Assembly: GCF_024171925.1 (NCBI RefSeq)
Contig: NZ_JAMTCO010000004.1
Location: 355,743-419,742, forward strand
DNA from: Actinokineospora diospyrosa
Lineage (GTDB): Bacteria; Actinomycetota; Actinomycetes; Mycobacteriales; Pseudonocardiaceae
DNA: 64,000 bases
Reading direction: 5' to 3'
Shown here: positions 31,440 through 39,541 of the stretch, one piece after another
Position numbering within the stretch: position 1 is the stretch's first letter
Layout of the letters: each line of letters begins with the position of its first letter
The notes under the pieces: model-generated
Databases searched by the model: none
Told to the model about the DNA's origin: nothing
Seen by the model: only the letters and a program-made list of their open reading frames with translations
Program-made: the position numbers and the translations under genes

Positions 31440-34169
31440 TCAGAAAAAACGCAACAGCCCGCTGGGGGCGAAAGTCAGGGGAATCGCGAAAAATGCCTTG
31501 CCGTAGATGTCGTTGGCGCGGCCGATCTCCCGGTCGGCACCCGCCATGACGGTTCGGAAGATTTCGCGGGCCCGCGGAGCATTTCCACCGTGCCACTCCA
31601 GCATGCCGAGTTCGTAGCTGGTCTCCAGCGTGAACGGGTGGTTCGGCCCCAGTGTCGCGAGCTGCCTGCCATAGGCACCGGTGAAGTGCGGCCCGGCGGC
31701 GGAACGGTCGCCAAGTTGGTTGTGCGCCTGCCCGATGAGGAACAGCGAACGCAAGTAAAGCCGGTGGGTGGCGCCCAAGCGCCGAGCGAGTCGGGCGGGC
31801 AGGCTCGTGTAGCGCTCCAACAACACTGTCGACTCCCCCAAGGCAATCAATACCTCCATGTGGGTCACCGCGAGCGCTAGTGTTCTCGGGTTCTCCGGGC
31901 CGTATTGGTGGCGAGCGGCGGCCAACTGGTCACGGAGCTCGACCTCGGCAGCGACCTGGGTGTCGCGGTCCGGGATCGACTGCAGGATGAAGATCTTCAA
32001 CTGGGCGGCGTGCAGCAGGATGGCCGCGTCGATGGCGTTCTGGTGCTCGGGCATGGCCCGCTCCCGGTAGAAGTCCACGACCCGACGGGCGATGTCCCGT
32101 GCGGCCGCGCGGTCGCCGATGTCGGCCTCCAGCCAAGCGAGCTCCAGGTGTGCCGGGACCAGGAGCTCGAACGGGGCGGGCAAGGCCACGAGATCGCGGG
32201 CCAGATCCCGTGCCTGCCGCAGGTGCCCGAGCATGCGGACGTTGTGGATCCGCGCGGTGCGGATCTGAACCTGTTCCGCGACGCTCAACGTGTGCAGTTC
32301 GCCTGCGAGGATCGCTCGCCAGCAGGTCTCCGCCGCACCGTGGGACCCGAGGTCGTCGAGTACCTGCGCGCGAACGGATTCGACCAGCAGCCGTGTCTGG
32401 GGATCCAGTTCCATCGCGTCCAGGCGGTCGACATGCGCCGATGCCTCGTCCAGCTGCCCCGCGGCCCTTCGCGCTTGGGCGGCACGCAACAAATGCCGTG
32501 GATCCTGCGAGTGCAACTCGGCCAGGTTCTCGTGCAGCGGGGCCGCCATCGCCGGCGCGCCGTGAGACTCGTAGTGGTTGACCGCAAGGACGTTCAGGGG
32601 TTCGGCGTAGGCGGAGCCCCTGATGTGGTCGAGCAATGCGACGGCATGCTCGATGAGACCGGGTACGTCGTCTTCGGCGAGTTGGAGCAGCTTGTGCGCG
32701 GCCACCGCGGCCGTCGATAGCATCGCGCCCGGGTCGGTGTCGTGCCTGGCAGCGGTACGCACGAGATGGTGGACCTGCCAAGCAGCGCCTGCCCGCTCCA
32801 CCAAGTGAGCCTTGTTCATCTCGGCGAGCAGAGCGTGGGTACTCACTCCAGGAGCCAAGACGGCGAGCACCTCGTCGATCAGCCGTGCGGGTAGCGGTGT
32901 CGACGCGCAGATCACGGCAAGGGCCAGGACTACCCGCCGTGGACCCTCGATCCCCACAATCGCCTGCCGCACCGCATGCAGCGCCACATCGAGCACAGCA
33001 GCGTCAGAGGTCAACTCGCCGACCCGATCCCGCAGTTCCCACAACCCTTCCCGCCCACGAGCGCCCTGTGCCGCGAGCAGGATGGCGTACGGGTGTCCGC
33101 CGAGCCTGGCGACCAGCTCGGCAACAGCGGCGGTCTCCTCTTCCGCATACGGCTGGTACGCGGCGAACAGCGCTTGCCCCTCCTCGGCGTCCAACCCGAG
33201 CACCCGGACCTGCTCAGCGAATCCCTGCGGGAACTCATGCCTACCAATGAGAACGGTGTGCACACGCGGACCGGGCAGGACGAGCTCAGCCAACAGGTCC
33301 TCATCGAGGTCACCCGGCACGTCGTCGACCACCCACAACGCGGGCTCGACGAGCCGTTCCCTCCACCACGCGAGCACGCCGGACCTCGACTGATCCACAA
33401 TGGACGAGTCCAGCGCCACCAACTCCGAGGTGTGCCGGTACCGGACTTCGTCGACACCGGCCCCGGCAAGGGATACCCAGTAGACACCTCCTGGATAGAG
33501 GAAGCCGAAGTCGCGGCCGTAGGAACGCACCAGTGCGCTCTTGCCCATCCCCGTCATCCCGCTCACCGCGGCGACCGGCGGGCCGCTGGCGCGTTCCACC
33601 AGCGGCTCCTCACCGCGGTGCAGCGCGCTGTGCAGGCGCCAACGATCGTCATACCTACCAACGAAGTTGGCGGTCGACACGGTCGGCGTACTCTCGCGCG
33701 GTGTCACCGGCTCGGTGAAGTCCAGTCCCGGGAAGGGGGTGCTGACAAGGCCTACGGCCGCCTTCACCTGCGCCACCAGCTCGGCGAGTTCGCGGTCCGA
33801 CGTCCAGGTGTTCCAGTACCGGTGGGCCCGCACGTGCAGCGGCTTGAGGTGCCCGGTCGCCGGGTCCTCCGGGTTGATCACCAGGATGCGCCGCTCGACC
33901 TCGTTGGCGCGCAACGCGGACAGGTAGGTGTGGTGGAGTTCGAACTGGCAGGCCGACCGGTGGGCGAAGGAGTTCGAGAAGTAGGCGAGCAAGGTCTTCG
34001 ACGTCCGCAGGCCGTCCATGATCTCTGTGGTGATGCTGTGCGCGCGGCGGATGTCGCGCTTGTCGAGGAAGACCTCCAAGCCCGCGACGCGGAGGGCGCG
34101 GTGCAGCAGCAGCACGCGCTCGCGGTCGGCACCGCTGTAGGACAGGAAGACGTCGTGGCGGCAGTCCAT
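31440..34169 (-). CDS. TIR/P-loop NTPase (STAND)/TPR protein, copy 1
   Basis: A 909-residue cytosolic protein. Residues 5-130 are a TIR domain (HDVFLSYSGADRERVLLL) with C74 and the candidate catalytic E77 in SACQFELH. After the motif FVGRYDDRWRLHSALHRG (169-186) comes a STAND ATPase with Walker A GMTGMGKS (204-211) and Walker B LWVVDD (278-283). The C-terminal half is TPR repeats (NPRTLALAVTHMEVLIAL, NHPFTLETSYELGMLEWHG), ending in the hydrophobic tail FFAIPLTFAPSGLLRFF. TIR-STAND proteins in bacteria are often anti-phage sensors that destroy NAD+ when triggered through the repeats. That role is inferred. A paralogue lies at 39542. Confidence 0.88.
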   Translation of the reverse strand: MDCRHDVFLSYSGADRERVLLLHRALRVAGLEVFLDKRDIRRAHSITTEIMDGLRTSKTLLAYFSNSFAHRSACQFELHHTYLSALRANEVERRILVINPEDPATGHLKPLHVRAHRYWNTWTSDRELAELVAQVKAAVGLVSTPFPGLDFTEPVTPRESTPTVSTANFVGRYDDRWRLHSALHRGEEPLVERASGPPVAAVSGMTGMGKSALVRSYGRDFGFLYPGGVYWVSLAGAGVDEVRYRHTSELVALDSSIVDQSRSGVLAWWRERLVEPALWVVDDVPGDLDEDLLAELVLPGPRVHTVLIGRHEFPQGFAEQVRVLGLDAEEGQALFAAYQPYAEEETAAVAELVARLGGHPYAILLAAQGARGREGLWELRDRVGELTSDAAVLDVALHAVRQAIVGIEGPRRVVLALAVICASTPLPARLIDEVLAVLAPGVSTHALLAEMNKAHLVERAGAAWQVHHLVRTAARHDTDPGAMLSTAAVAAHKLLQLAEDDVPGLIEHAVALLDHIRGSAYAEPLNVLAVNHYESHGAPAMAAPLHENLAELHSQDPRHLLRAAQARRAAGQLDEASAHVDRLDAMELDPQTRLLVESVRAQVLDDLGSHGAAETCWRAILAGELHTLSVAEQVQIRTARIHNVRMLGHLRQARDLARDLVALPAPFELLVPAHLELAWLEADIGDRAAARDIARRVVDFYRERAMPEHQNAIDAAILLHAAQLKIFILQSIPDRDTQVAAEVELRDQLAAARHQYGPENPRTLALAVTHMEVLIALGESTVLLERYTSLPARLARRLGATHRLYLRSLFLIGQAHNQLGDRSAAGPHFTGAYGRQLATLGPNHPFTLETSYELGMLEWHGGNAPRAREIFRTVMAGADREIGRANDIYGKAFFAIPLTFAPSGLLRFF

Positions 34170-34398
34170 GCCAGGAATCTAGCCCGACCGGACTGTGGAA
34201 GGCTTGCCTTGGTAGGAATCCTTGAGGGAGAAAGATTCCGCACCCAGGCGGACTCCGCCTTTTGTCCTCCTTTCTTCCGGTAGTTGTCCTGTACGCACCT
34301 CGTACCCGGGTGCTGCGATTGAGCGATCCGCTCCGGGGAGGGCGGCATGACGCGTCTGCGGGTGGGCGGCCGCGCGGCTGAGGATGTGAGGGACAACG

Positions 34399-36234
34399 AT
34401 GGTACGAGCGTTGGGGAGCCAGTACACGCTGGGAGAGCTCCTCGGTTCCGGCGCCATGGGACAGGTCTACCGGGGGGCTGACCACGAGGGAAACCAGTAC
34501 GCGTTCAAGCTGCTGCGCGGTGATCTGGTGGACGACAAGGACTTCGTCGCCCGGTTCCACCAGGAGCGGTCCATCCTGGTCACGCTGCGCGGGGAGAACC
34601 TGGTCGCCGTGCACGACCTGGTGATCGAGGGCAGCACCGCGGCGATCGTGATGGACCTGGTGTCCGGTGGGACGCTGCGCGAGCAGCTGACCGCGACGGG
34701 GCCGATCCTGCCCGCGGAGGTGGCCCGCATCGGTTCGGGGATCGCCAACGCGCTGCACGAGGTGCACCAGGCGGGCATCGTGCACCGCGATGTCAAGCCG
34801 GAGAACGTGCTCATGGACGACGCGGCGCCCATCCGCACGCCCAGGCTGACCGACTTCGGGATCGCGAAGATGGCCGAGGGGTCGCGGGTCGGGCGCAGCA
34901 CGCTGATGGCGGGCACACCGCAGTACGTCGCCCCCGAGGTCGCCGACGGCCAGTCGGTGACCCCGGCGGCCGACCTGTACTCGCTCGGGATCACGCTCTA
35001 CGAGATGTGTTGCGGTGTCACGCCCTTCCACGGCGAGACGGTGCTGCAGGTGTTGCGCAGCCACGCGGAGAAGCTGCCCGGCCGCCCGGACGGCATCCCG
35101 GACGAGCTGTGGGAGGTGATCTGGGGCCTGCTGCAGAAGAACCCCGCGGCGCGGCCGCGGTCGGCGGCGCAGGTCAGCGCGGCACTCGGCAGCCTGGCAC
35201 AACGCTTCTGGCAGGCGCAGATCCCGGTCGCGCCGCGGCTGCAGGCACCGCCCGCCGGGGTGCCCATGGGGCAGGGCAACACGAACGAGACGGTGCTGCG
35301 CATGCCCGGACCGGTCACCCCGCCTGTCGCGCGCAAGAAGCGCAAGCGCTTGCCGCTCATCGCCCTCGCGGCCGCGCTGCTCGCCGTGGCCGCGGGCGGG
35401 GGGTGGGCGCTCGCCACCCGGGAGAACTCAGCAAGCCCGGCCGGTGTGCAAACCGGGGGCAGCTCCGAGGAGAACACCGAGACGACGACGCGCAGCGGGA
35501 AGACCACGACCACCGCCCAGCGGACCACCCGACCCGAGATCCGGCTGGAGTCCATGCCGGACCTGGTCGGGCTGAAGCTGGGTGAGGCGCGCGACAAGCT
35601 CCCGCAGTCGATGGAGGTCGAGATCGTCGACCAGATCGACGACAAGAAGGCCGATGGCACGGTGCTGGGTCAAGAGCCCGCCGCCGGGGAGAAGGTGGAC
35701 GGCAAGGCCAAACTGATCGTCGCCCGCCCCGCGGTCACCGTCTACTTCGACGAACTCCCCACGACCGCGGGCGGGTGGTCGCAAAAGGGCCCTGCGGCGA
35801 TGGACGGCAAGCAGTACCTGCACTCGCTGAGCTACGGCGGGGACTCCTATTGCACACGGGAGACGCGGACCGCCGAGTACAACCTGTCCAAGGGTTTCCG
35901 GCGCGGGTTGGCGACGGTTGGGCTGTCCGACGACTCCGAGGTCACCGATTTCACCCTGCAACTGGAGGTGTTCGCCGACGGGCGGCAGCTGACCAGCGTG
36001 CGGATCGAGTTCGGCAAGGTCGTACCGCTTGAACTGGACCTGACCAACGTGCTGCGGCTGAAGTTCCAGTGGATCGTCACCAGCACCACGAAGACCTGTG
36101 GCCGGAACTCCCTCGTCCTCGGCGAGGCGAAGCTGCTCGGCCTGGCCAGCGAGGTGCCCGTCTCCGGGTTGCCGCCGCGGCCGAGCACGACGCCGAACGG
36201 GAGTTCCAGCCCCACCACGACCACCACCGGCTGA
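34399..36234 (+). CDS. transmembrane PknB-type serine/threonine protein kinase
   Basis: A 611-residue kinase after a GAGGGA ribosome site. The kinase domain has the glycine loop GSGAMGQVY, lysine K37, the catalytic loop HRDVKPEN (129-136) and DFG (152-154). One membrane helix lies near residues 315-335 (LPLIALAAALLAVAAGGGWA). The outer part has one PASTA-like repeat (MPDLVGLKLGEARDKLPQSM) and then a beta-sandwich resembling the NPCBM/F5-8 type (residues 450-580), which may bind cell-wall sugars. The FHA-ABC gene starts four bases after its stop, so the kinase probably phosphorylates that transporter, as PknF does with Rv1747 in mycobacteria. Confidence 0.92.
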   Translation: MVRALGSQYTLGELLGSGAMGQVYRGADHEGNQYAFKLLRGDLVDDKDFVARFHQERSILVTLRGENLVAVHDLVIEGSTAAIVMDLVSGGTLREQLTATGPILPAEVARIGSGIANALHEVHQAGIVHRDVKPENVLMDDAAPIRTPRLTDFGIAKMAEGSRVGRSTLMAGTPQYVAPEVADGQSVTPAADLYSLGITLYEMCCGVTPFHGETVLQVLRSHAEKLPGRPDGIPDELWEVIWGLLQKNPAARPRSAAQVSAALGSLAQRFWQAQIPVAPRLQAPPAGVPMGQGNTNETVLRMPGPVTPPVARKKRKRLPLIALAAALLAVAAGGGWALATRENSASPAGVQTGGSSEENTETTTRSGKTTTTAQRTTRPEIRLESMPDLVGLKLGEARDKLPQSMEVEIVDQIDDKKADGTVLGQEPAAGEKVDGKAKLIVARPAVTVYFDELPTTAGGWSQKGPAAMDGKQYLHSLSYGGDSYCTRETRTAEYNLSKGFRRGLATVGLSDDSEVTDFTLQLEVFADGRQLTSVRIEFGKVVPLELDLTNVLRLKFQWIVTSTTKTCGRNSLVLGEAKLLGLASEVPVSGLPPRPSTTPNGSSSPTTTTTG

Positions 36235-36238
36235 GCCG

Positions 36239-38428
36239 ATGGCACCGTCCGATCTGGACCTGGTGGTCACCTCCGGCGCGCGCCGCTGGGCGTTCGCGCC
36301 GGGGGTGGTGGTGCGCATCGGTCGAGCGCCGACCTGCGACGTGGTCGTGGACGACCCGGCGGTGTCCCGGGAGCACCTGCGCGCCGAGTACGACGGCGGG
36401 TGGGTGGTGCGCGACAGCTCCTCCGCGGGCGGCACGAGCCTGCGCGGGGCGCGGGTGTCCCGGTTCACCGTCGCCGACGAGGCGGTGGTGCGCCTGGCCG
36501 ACGCCGTGGAGGTGGTGCTGCGCGTCGGCGGGCGGGCGCCGGGTCCGGGTGGTGAGGTGCGGATCGGGCGCGCGCCGGACAACGACATCGTGCTCGTCGA
36601 CCCGATGGTCTCACGCAGGCACGCGGCGGCGCGGCGCAGCGGGGACGACTGGCTGGTCACCGACCTGGGCGGGCGCAACCCGACGCTGCTCAACGGCACG
36701 GCGATCACCGGGGACACGCTGGCGCGGGTCGGCGACACGCTGACCCTCGGCTCCAGCGAGATCGTGGTCGCCGAGCACGGGTTGAGCCGGGTGCCGCGGT
36801 CGGCGCACCACCTGGTGGTCGACGACGTGACCCTCGCGCTGCCCGACGGCAGGAACCTGCTGTCGGGGGTGTCGCTCGACATCGCACCCGGCGAGTTCGT
36901 CGCGGTCGTCGGGCCCTCCGGCTCGGGCAAGTCGACCCTGCTCAAGGTGATGACCGGCGACCTCGCGCCCAGCACGGGTCAGGTGACCTACGACGGCACC
37001 GACGTGTGCGGCCACGGCGCCGTGCGCACGTTGATCGGCACCGTCCCGCAGGACGACGTCCTGCACACCTCGCTCTCGGCCCGCGCGGCGCTCTCGTACA
37101 CCGCCGCCCTGCGGTTGCCCGCCGACACCGGGCGAGCGGAGCGACGAGCCGCTGTGGACGGTGCCTTGTCCCAAGTGGATCTGCTGGAGCACGCGGATAC
37201 CCGGGTCAAGGACATGTCCGGCGGACAGCGCAAGCGGGTGTCCATCGCGATGGAGCTGCTGACCTCTCCCCCGCTGCTGGTGCTCGACGAGCCCACCTCC
37301 GGGCTGGACCCGAACCTGGACCGGCAGATCATGAGCACGCTGCGCTCCATCGCCGACCGGGGCCGGTCGGTGGTCGTGGTCACGCACAGCACGGACAACC
37401 TGGCCTGGTGCGACCGGATCCTCATCCTGGCGGCACCGGGCGGTGTGCCGATCTTCCTGGGTCCACCGGCTGAGCTGCGGATCCGCTTCGGCACCGCGGA
37501 CTGGGCCGAGATCTTCGAGGAGGCCTCGCGCCACAGCGCGCCGGAACCGGTGCGGGCGGCGCTCGCCCGGCGCCCGGGTGGCGCGGGCGGGTCGGGCCCG
37601 GCGCCCGCGGTGCGCTCGTGGCGGGCGCAGGCCAGGACGCTGGTGCTGCGGCACGCCGCGCTGATCGCCGCGGACCGGGCGTACGCGGCGTTCCTGCTGT
37701 GCATGCCGCTGGTGCTGGCGGTTCTGGCGTTGGCGGTGCCCGGGTTGGGTGGGTTCGGCCCACCGGATCCCGACGACCCGGGGGAAGCGGGTCAACTGCT
37801 GGTGTTGCTGTTCGTGGGCGCGGCGTTCACCGGTGGGGCGTGCGGCATCCGGGAGATCGTCGCGGAGCGGGCGATCTTCCGCAGGGAGCGCGCGGCCGGA
37901 TTGCCCGTGCTGGCCTATGTTGTGGCCAAGGCCGTCGTGTTCGCCGTGGTGTGCGCGGTGCAGGCGACGTTGTTGGTGGGCGGGACGGTGTTGGCCAAGC
38001 CCGCGCCGGAATCAGCCGTGCTGTTGGTGAGCCCGGCGCTGGAGTTGGCGGTCGCGGCGTTGCTGACCGGGTTCACCTCGTGCGCGGCGGCGCTGTTCCT
38101 GTCGAGCCTGGTGCGCTCGGCCGAGCAGGCGATGCCGGTGCTGGTGGTGGTCGTGATGGCGCAGTTGGTGTTGTGCGGCGGGATGATCCCGGTGACCGGG
38201 CGACCGGTGTTGGCGGAGGTGTCCTGGTTGGCCCCCAGCAGGTGGGGCTACGCCGCCGGTTCGTCCACAGTGGACCTCGCGGGGTTCCCCGGCGCGCAGG
38301 ACGACCCGTTGTGGCGCCACAGCGCGCCGTGGTGGCTGCTCTCGGGCGGCGTGCTGGTCGCGCTCGCGGCGGTGTTCCTGCTGTCGCTCGCGCGGCGGTT
38401 GGCACGGTCAGGTCCGGGTTCGCGGTGA
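36239..38428 (+). CDS. ABC transporter with two FHA domains (Rv1747-like)
   Basis: The start is ATG 36239, directly after the kinase gene; the open frame back to 36098 overlaps it. The 729-residue protein has two FHA domains (about 20-90 and 102-175; IGRAPTCDVVVDDPAVSREH and IGRAPDNDIVLVDPMVSRRH) that bind phosphothreonine. The ATPase has Walker A GPSGSGKST (225-233), signature MSGGQRKR (326-333) and Walker B LLVLDEP. An ABC-2 membrane domain of six helices follows. It is a half-size exporter gated by the co-encoded kinase, by analogy to PknF-Rv1747. Rv1747 exports a cell-wall lipoglycan component; the substrate here is unknown. Confidence 0.92.
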   Translation: MAPSDLDLVVTSGARRWAFAPGVVVRIGRAPTCDVVVDDPAVSREHLRAEYDGGWVVRDSSSAGGTSLRGARVSRFTVADEAVVRLADAVEVVLRVGGRAPGPGGEVRIGRAPDNDIVLVDPMVSRRHAAARRSGDDWLVTDLGGRNPTLLNGTAITGDTLARVGDTLTLGSSEIVVAEHGLSRVPRSAHHLVVDDVTLALPDGRNLLSGVSLDIAPGEFVAVVGPSGSGKSTLLKVMTGDLAPSTGQVTYDGTDVCGHGAVRTLIGTVPQDDVLHTSLSARAALSYTAALRLPADTGRAERRAAVDGALSQVDLLEHADTRVKDMSGGQRKRVSIAMELLTSPPLLVLDEPTSGLDPNLDRQIMSTLRSIADRGRSVVVVTHSTDNLAWCDRILILAAPGGVPIFLGPPAELRIRFGTADWAEIFEEASRHSAPEPVRAALARRPGGAGGSGPAPAVRSWRAQARTLVLRHAALIAADRAYAAFLLCMPLVLAVLALAVPGLGGFGPPDPDDPGEAGQLLVLLFVGAAFTGGACGIREIVAERAIFRRERAAGLPVLAYVVAKAVVFAVVCAVQATLLVGGTVLAKPAPESAVLLVSPALELAVAALLTGFTSCAAALFLSSLVRSAEQAMPVLVVVVMAQLVLCGGMIPVTGRPVLAEVSWLAPSRWGYAAGSSTVDLAGFPGAQDDPLWRHSAPWWLLSGGVLVALAAVFLLSLARRLARSGPGSR

Positions 38429-38433
38429 GCCGG

Positions 38434-39393
38434 TCACGGTGTCCAGGCCGCGCCGAAGGACAGCCGGGTCTTGAGGTTGGTGAAGCCCAGGTGCGCCTCG
38501 CCGACCGGGTCGAGGTCGAGCGGTTCGCGCGGCGCGGTGTGGTCGTCCACCTCGGTCGGCAGGACGCCGTCGATCCGCCACACCTTGACCGGCGGGTTGT
38601 CCAGGCCGAAGCGGACCCGCAGGTCGAAGCGCGCGCACGGGTAGCGCGGCGTGCACAGGTAGAACGGCGACATCGTGGCGCGGTCGGCGAAGGTGTAGCG
38701 CAGCAGGTACTCGTGCTCGGTGCCCGAGTCGAGTTCGCGCGGCAGGATCAGCTGGTAGCCGAGGCGGGAGCGGGAATGCCGCAGGTGGGTGGTCAGCGTC
38801 CCGCCGTAGAGGACGTCGACGGCGGGGTTGTCCGGGGAGAGCCCGCCGACGTCGTCGCCGACCGGCACGGAGAACTCCAGGTCGATGGCCGCGAGCGGTT
38901 CGCCGGTGACCAGGACCCGCCACCGCTCGTACACCTCCGGGGTGTTCTGGTCGAGCACGACCGTGCTCGACAGCGTCGTGGTGCGCCACGGCGGGGTCTC
39001 GGCGGGCGGCGGGTCGGGCAGCCGGTACCTGACGGCGAGCGCGGCCTGGGCGATCAGCAGCAGGCCGTCGTCGATGCGGCGCACCGCGGTGCGGCTGTCG
39101 CGCTCGAGCTCGCCCGCGATCAGTCCGATCCGGTCGGTCAGCGTGGGCAGTCTGCTGTGCGGGGTGAGGGCGTACGCGATGAGAACGGCCTGGCGCAGGT
39201 CGTGGGGTAACGGTTCGGCCAACTCGCGCAGCCGTTCGGCCAGTACGGTCACCATCCTGGCGCCGTCGCCGTCGAGGCCGAAGACCTCGCGGACCTGGGC
39301 GGTGATCTGCCGCGCGACGTGCGGGCTGCCCAGGCCCCGGCGTTGGCGCAGCGGTTTGAGGTCGGTGACGAGGTCCTCGGGGGTGATCGTCAT
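38434..39393 (-). CDS. conserved actinomycete protein, possibly regulatory
   Basis: ATG 39393 (MTITPEDLVTDLKPLRQRRG) follows GGAAAGGA. The 319-residue product has an N-terminal helical part (LRQRRGLGSPHVARQITAQV, then RLRELAEPLPHDLRQAVLIA and RDSRTAVRRIDDGLLLIAQ). This resembles a head I know from many uncharacterised actinomycete proteins, where it is thought to bind DNA. The C-terminal 190 residues are beta-rich and unrecognised. It ends five bases from the convergent FHA-ABC gene and lies 148 bases downstream of the second TIR gene, on the same strand. Confidence 0.7.
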   Translation of the reverse strand: MTITPEDLVTDLKPLRQRRGLGSPHVARQITAQVREVFGLDGDGARMVTVLAERLRELAEPLPHDLRQAVLIAYALTPHSRLPTLTDRIGLIAGELERDSRTAVRRIDDGLLLIAQAALAVRYRLPDPPPAETPPWRTTTLSSTVVLDQNTPEVYERWRVLVTGEPLAAIDLEFSVPVGDDVGGLSPDNPAVDVLYGGTLTTHLRHSRSRLGYQLILPRELDSGTEHEYLLRYTFADRATMSPFYLCTPRYPCARFDLRVRFGLDNPPVKVWRIDGVLPTEVDDHTAPREPLDLDPVGEAHLGFTNLKTRLSFGAAWTP

Positions 39394-39541
39394 GCGGGTC
39401 CTTTCCGCGGACACCGACCGGGGAGGCAGCGGTGCCCCGCGCGAGCCATCTTGGCGCGCTCGCGATACCTGTTCGCTCACCCACGCGGGCGTGTTGCGCC
39501 GTGGCGGCCGGGTTCACCCGACCGCCGCAACGCGCGCGGCG

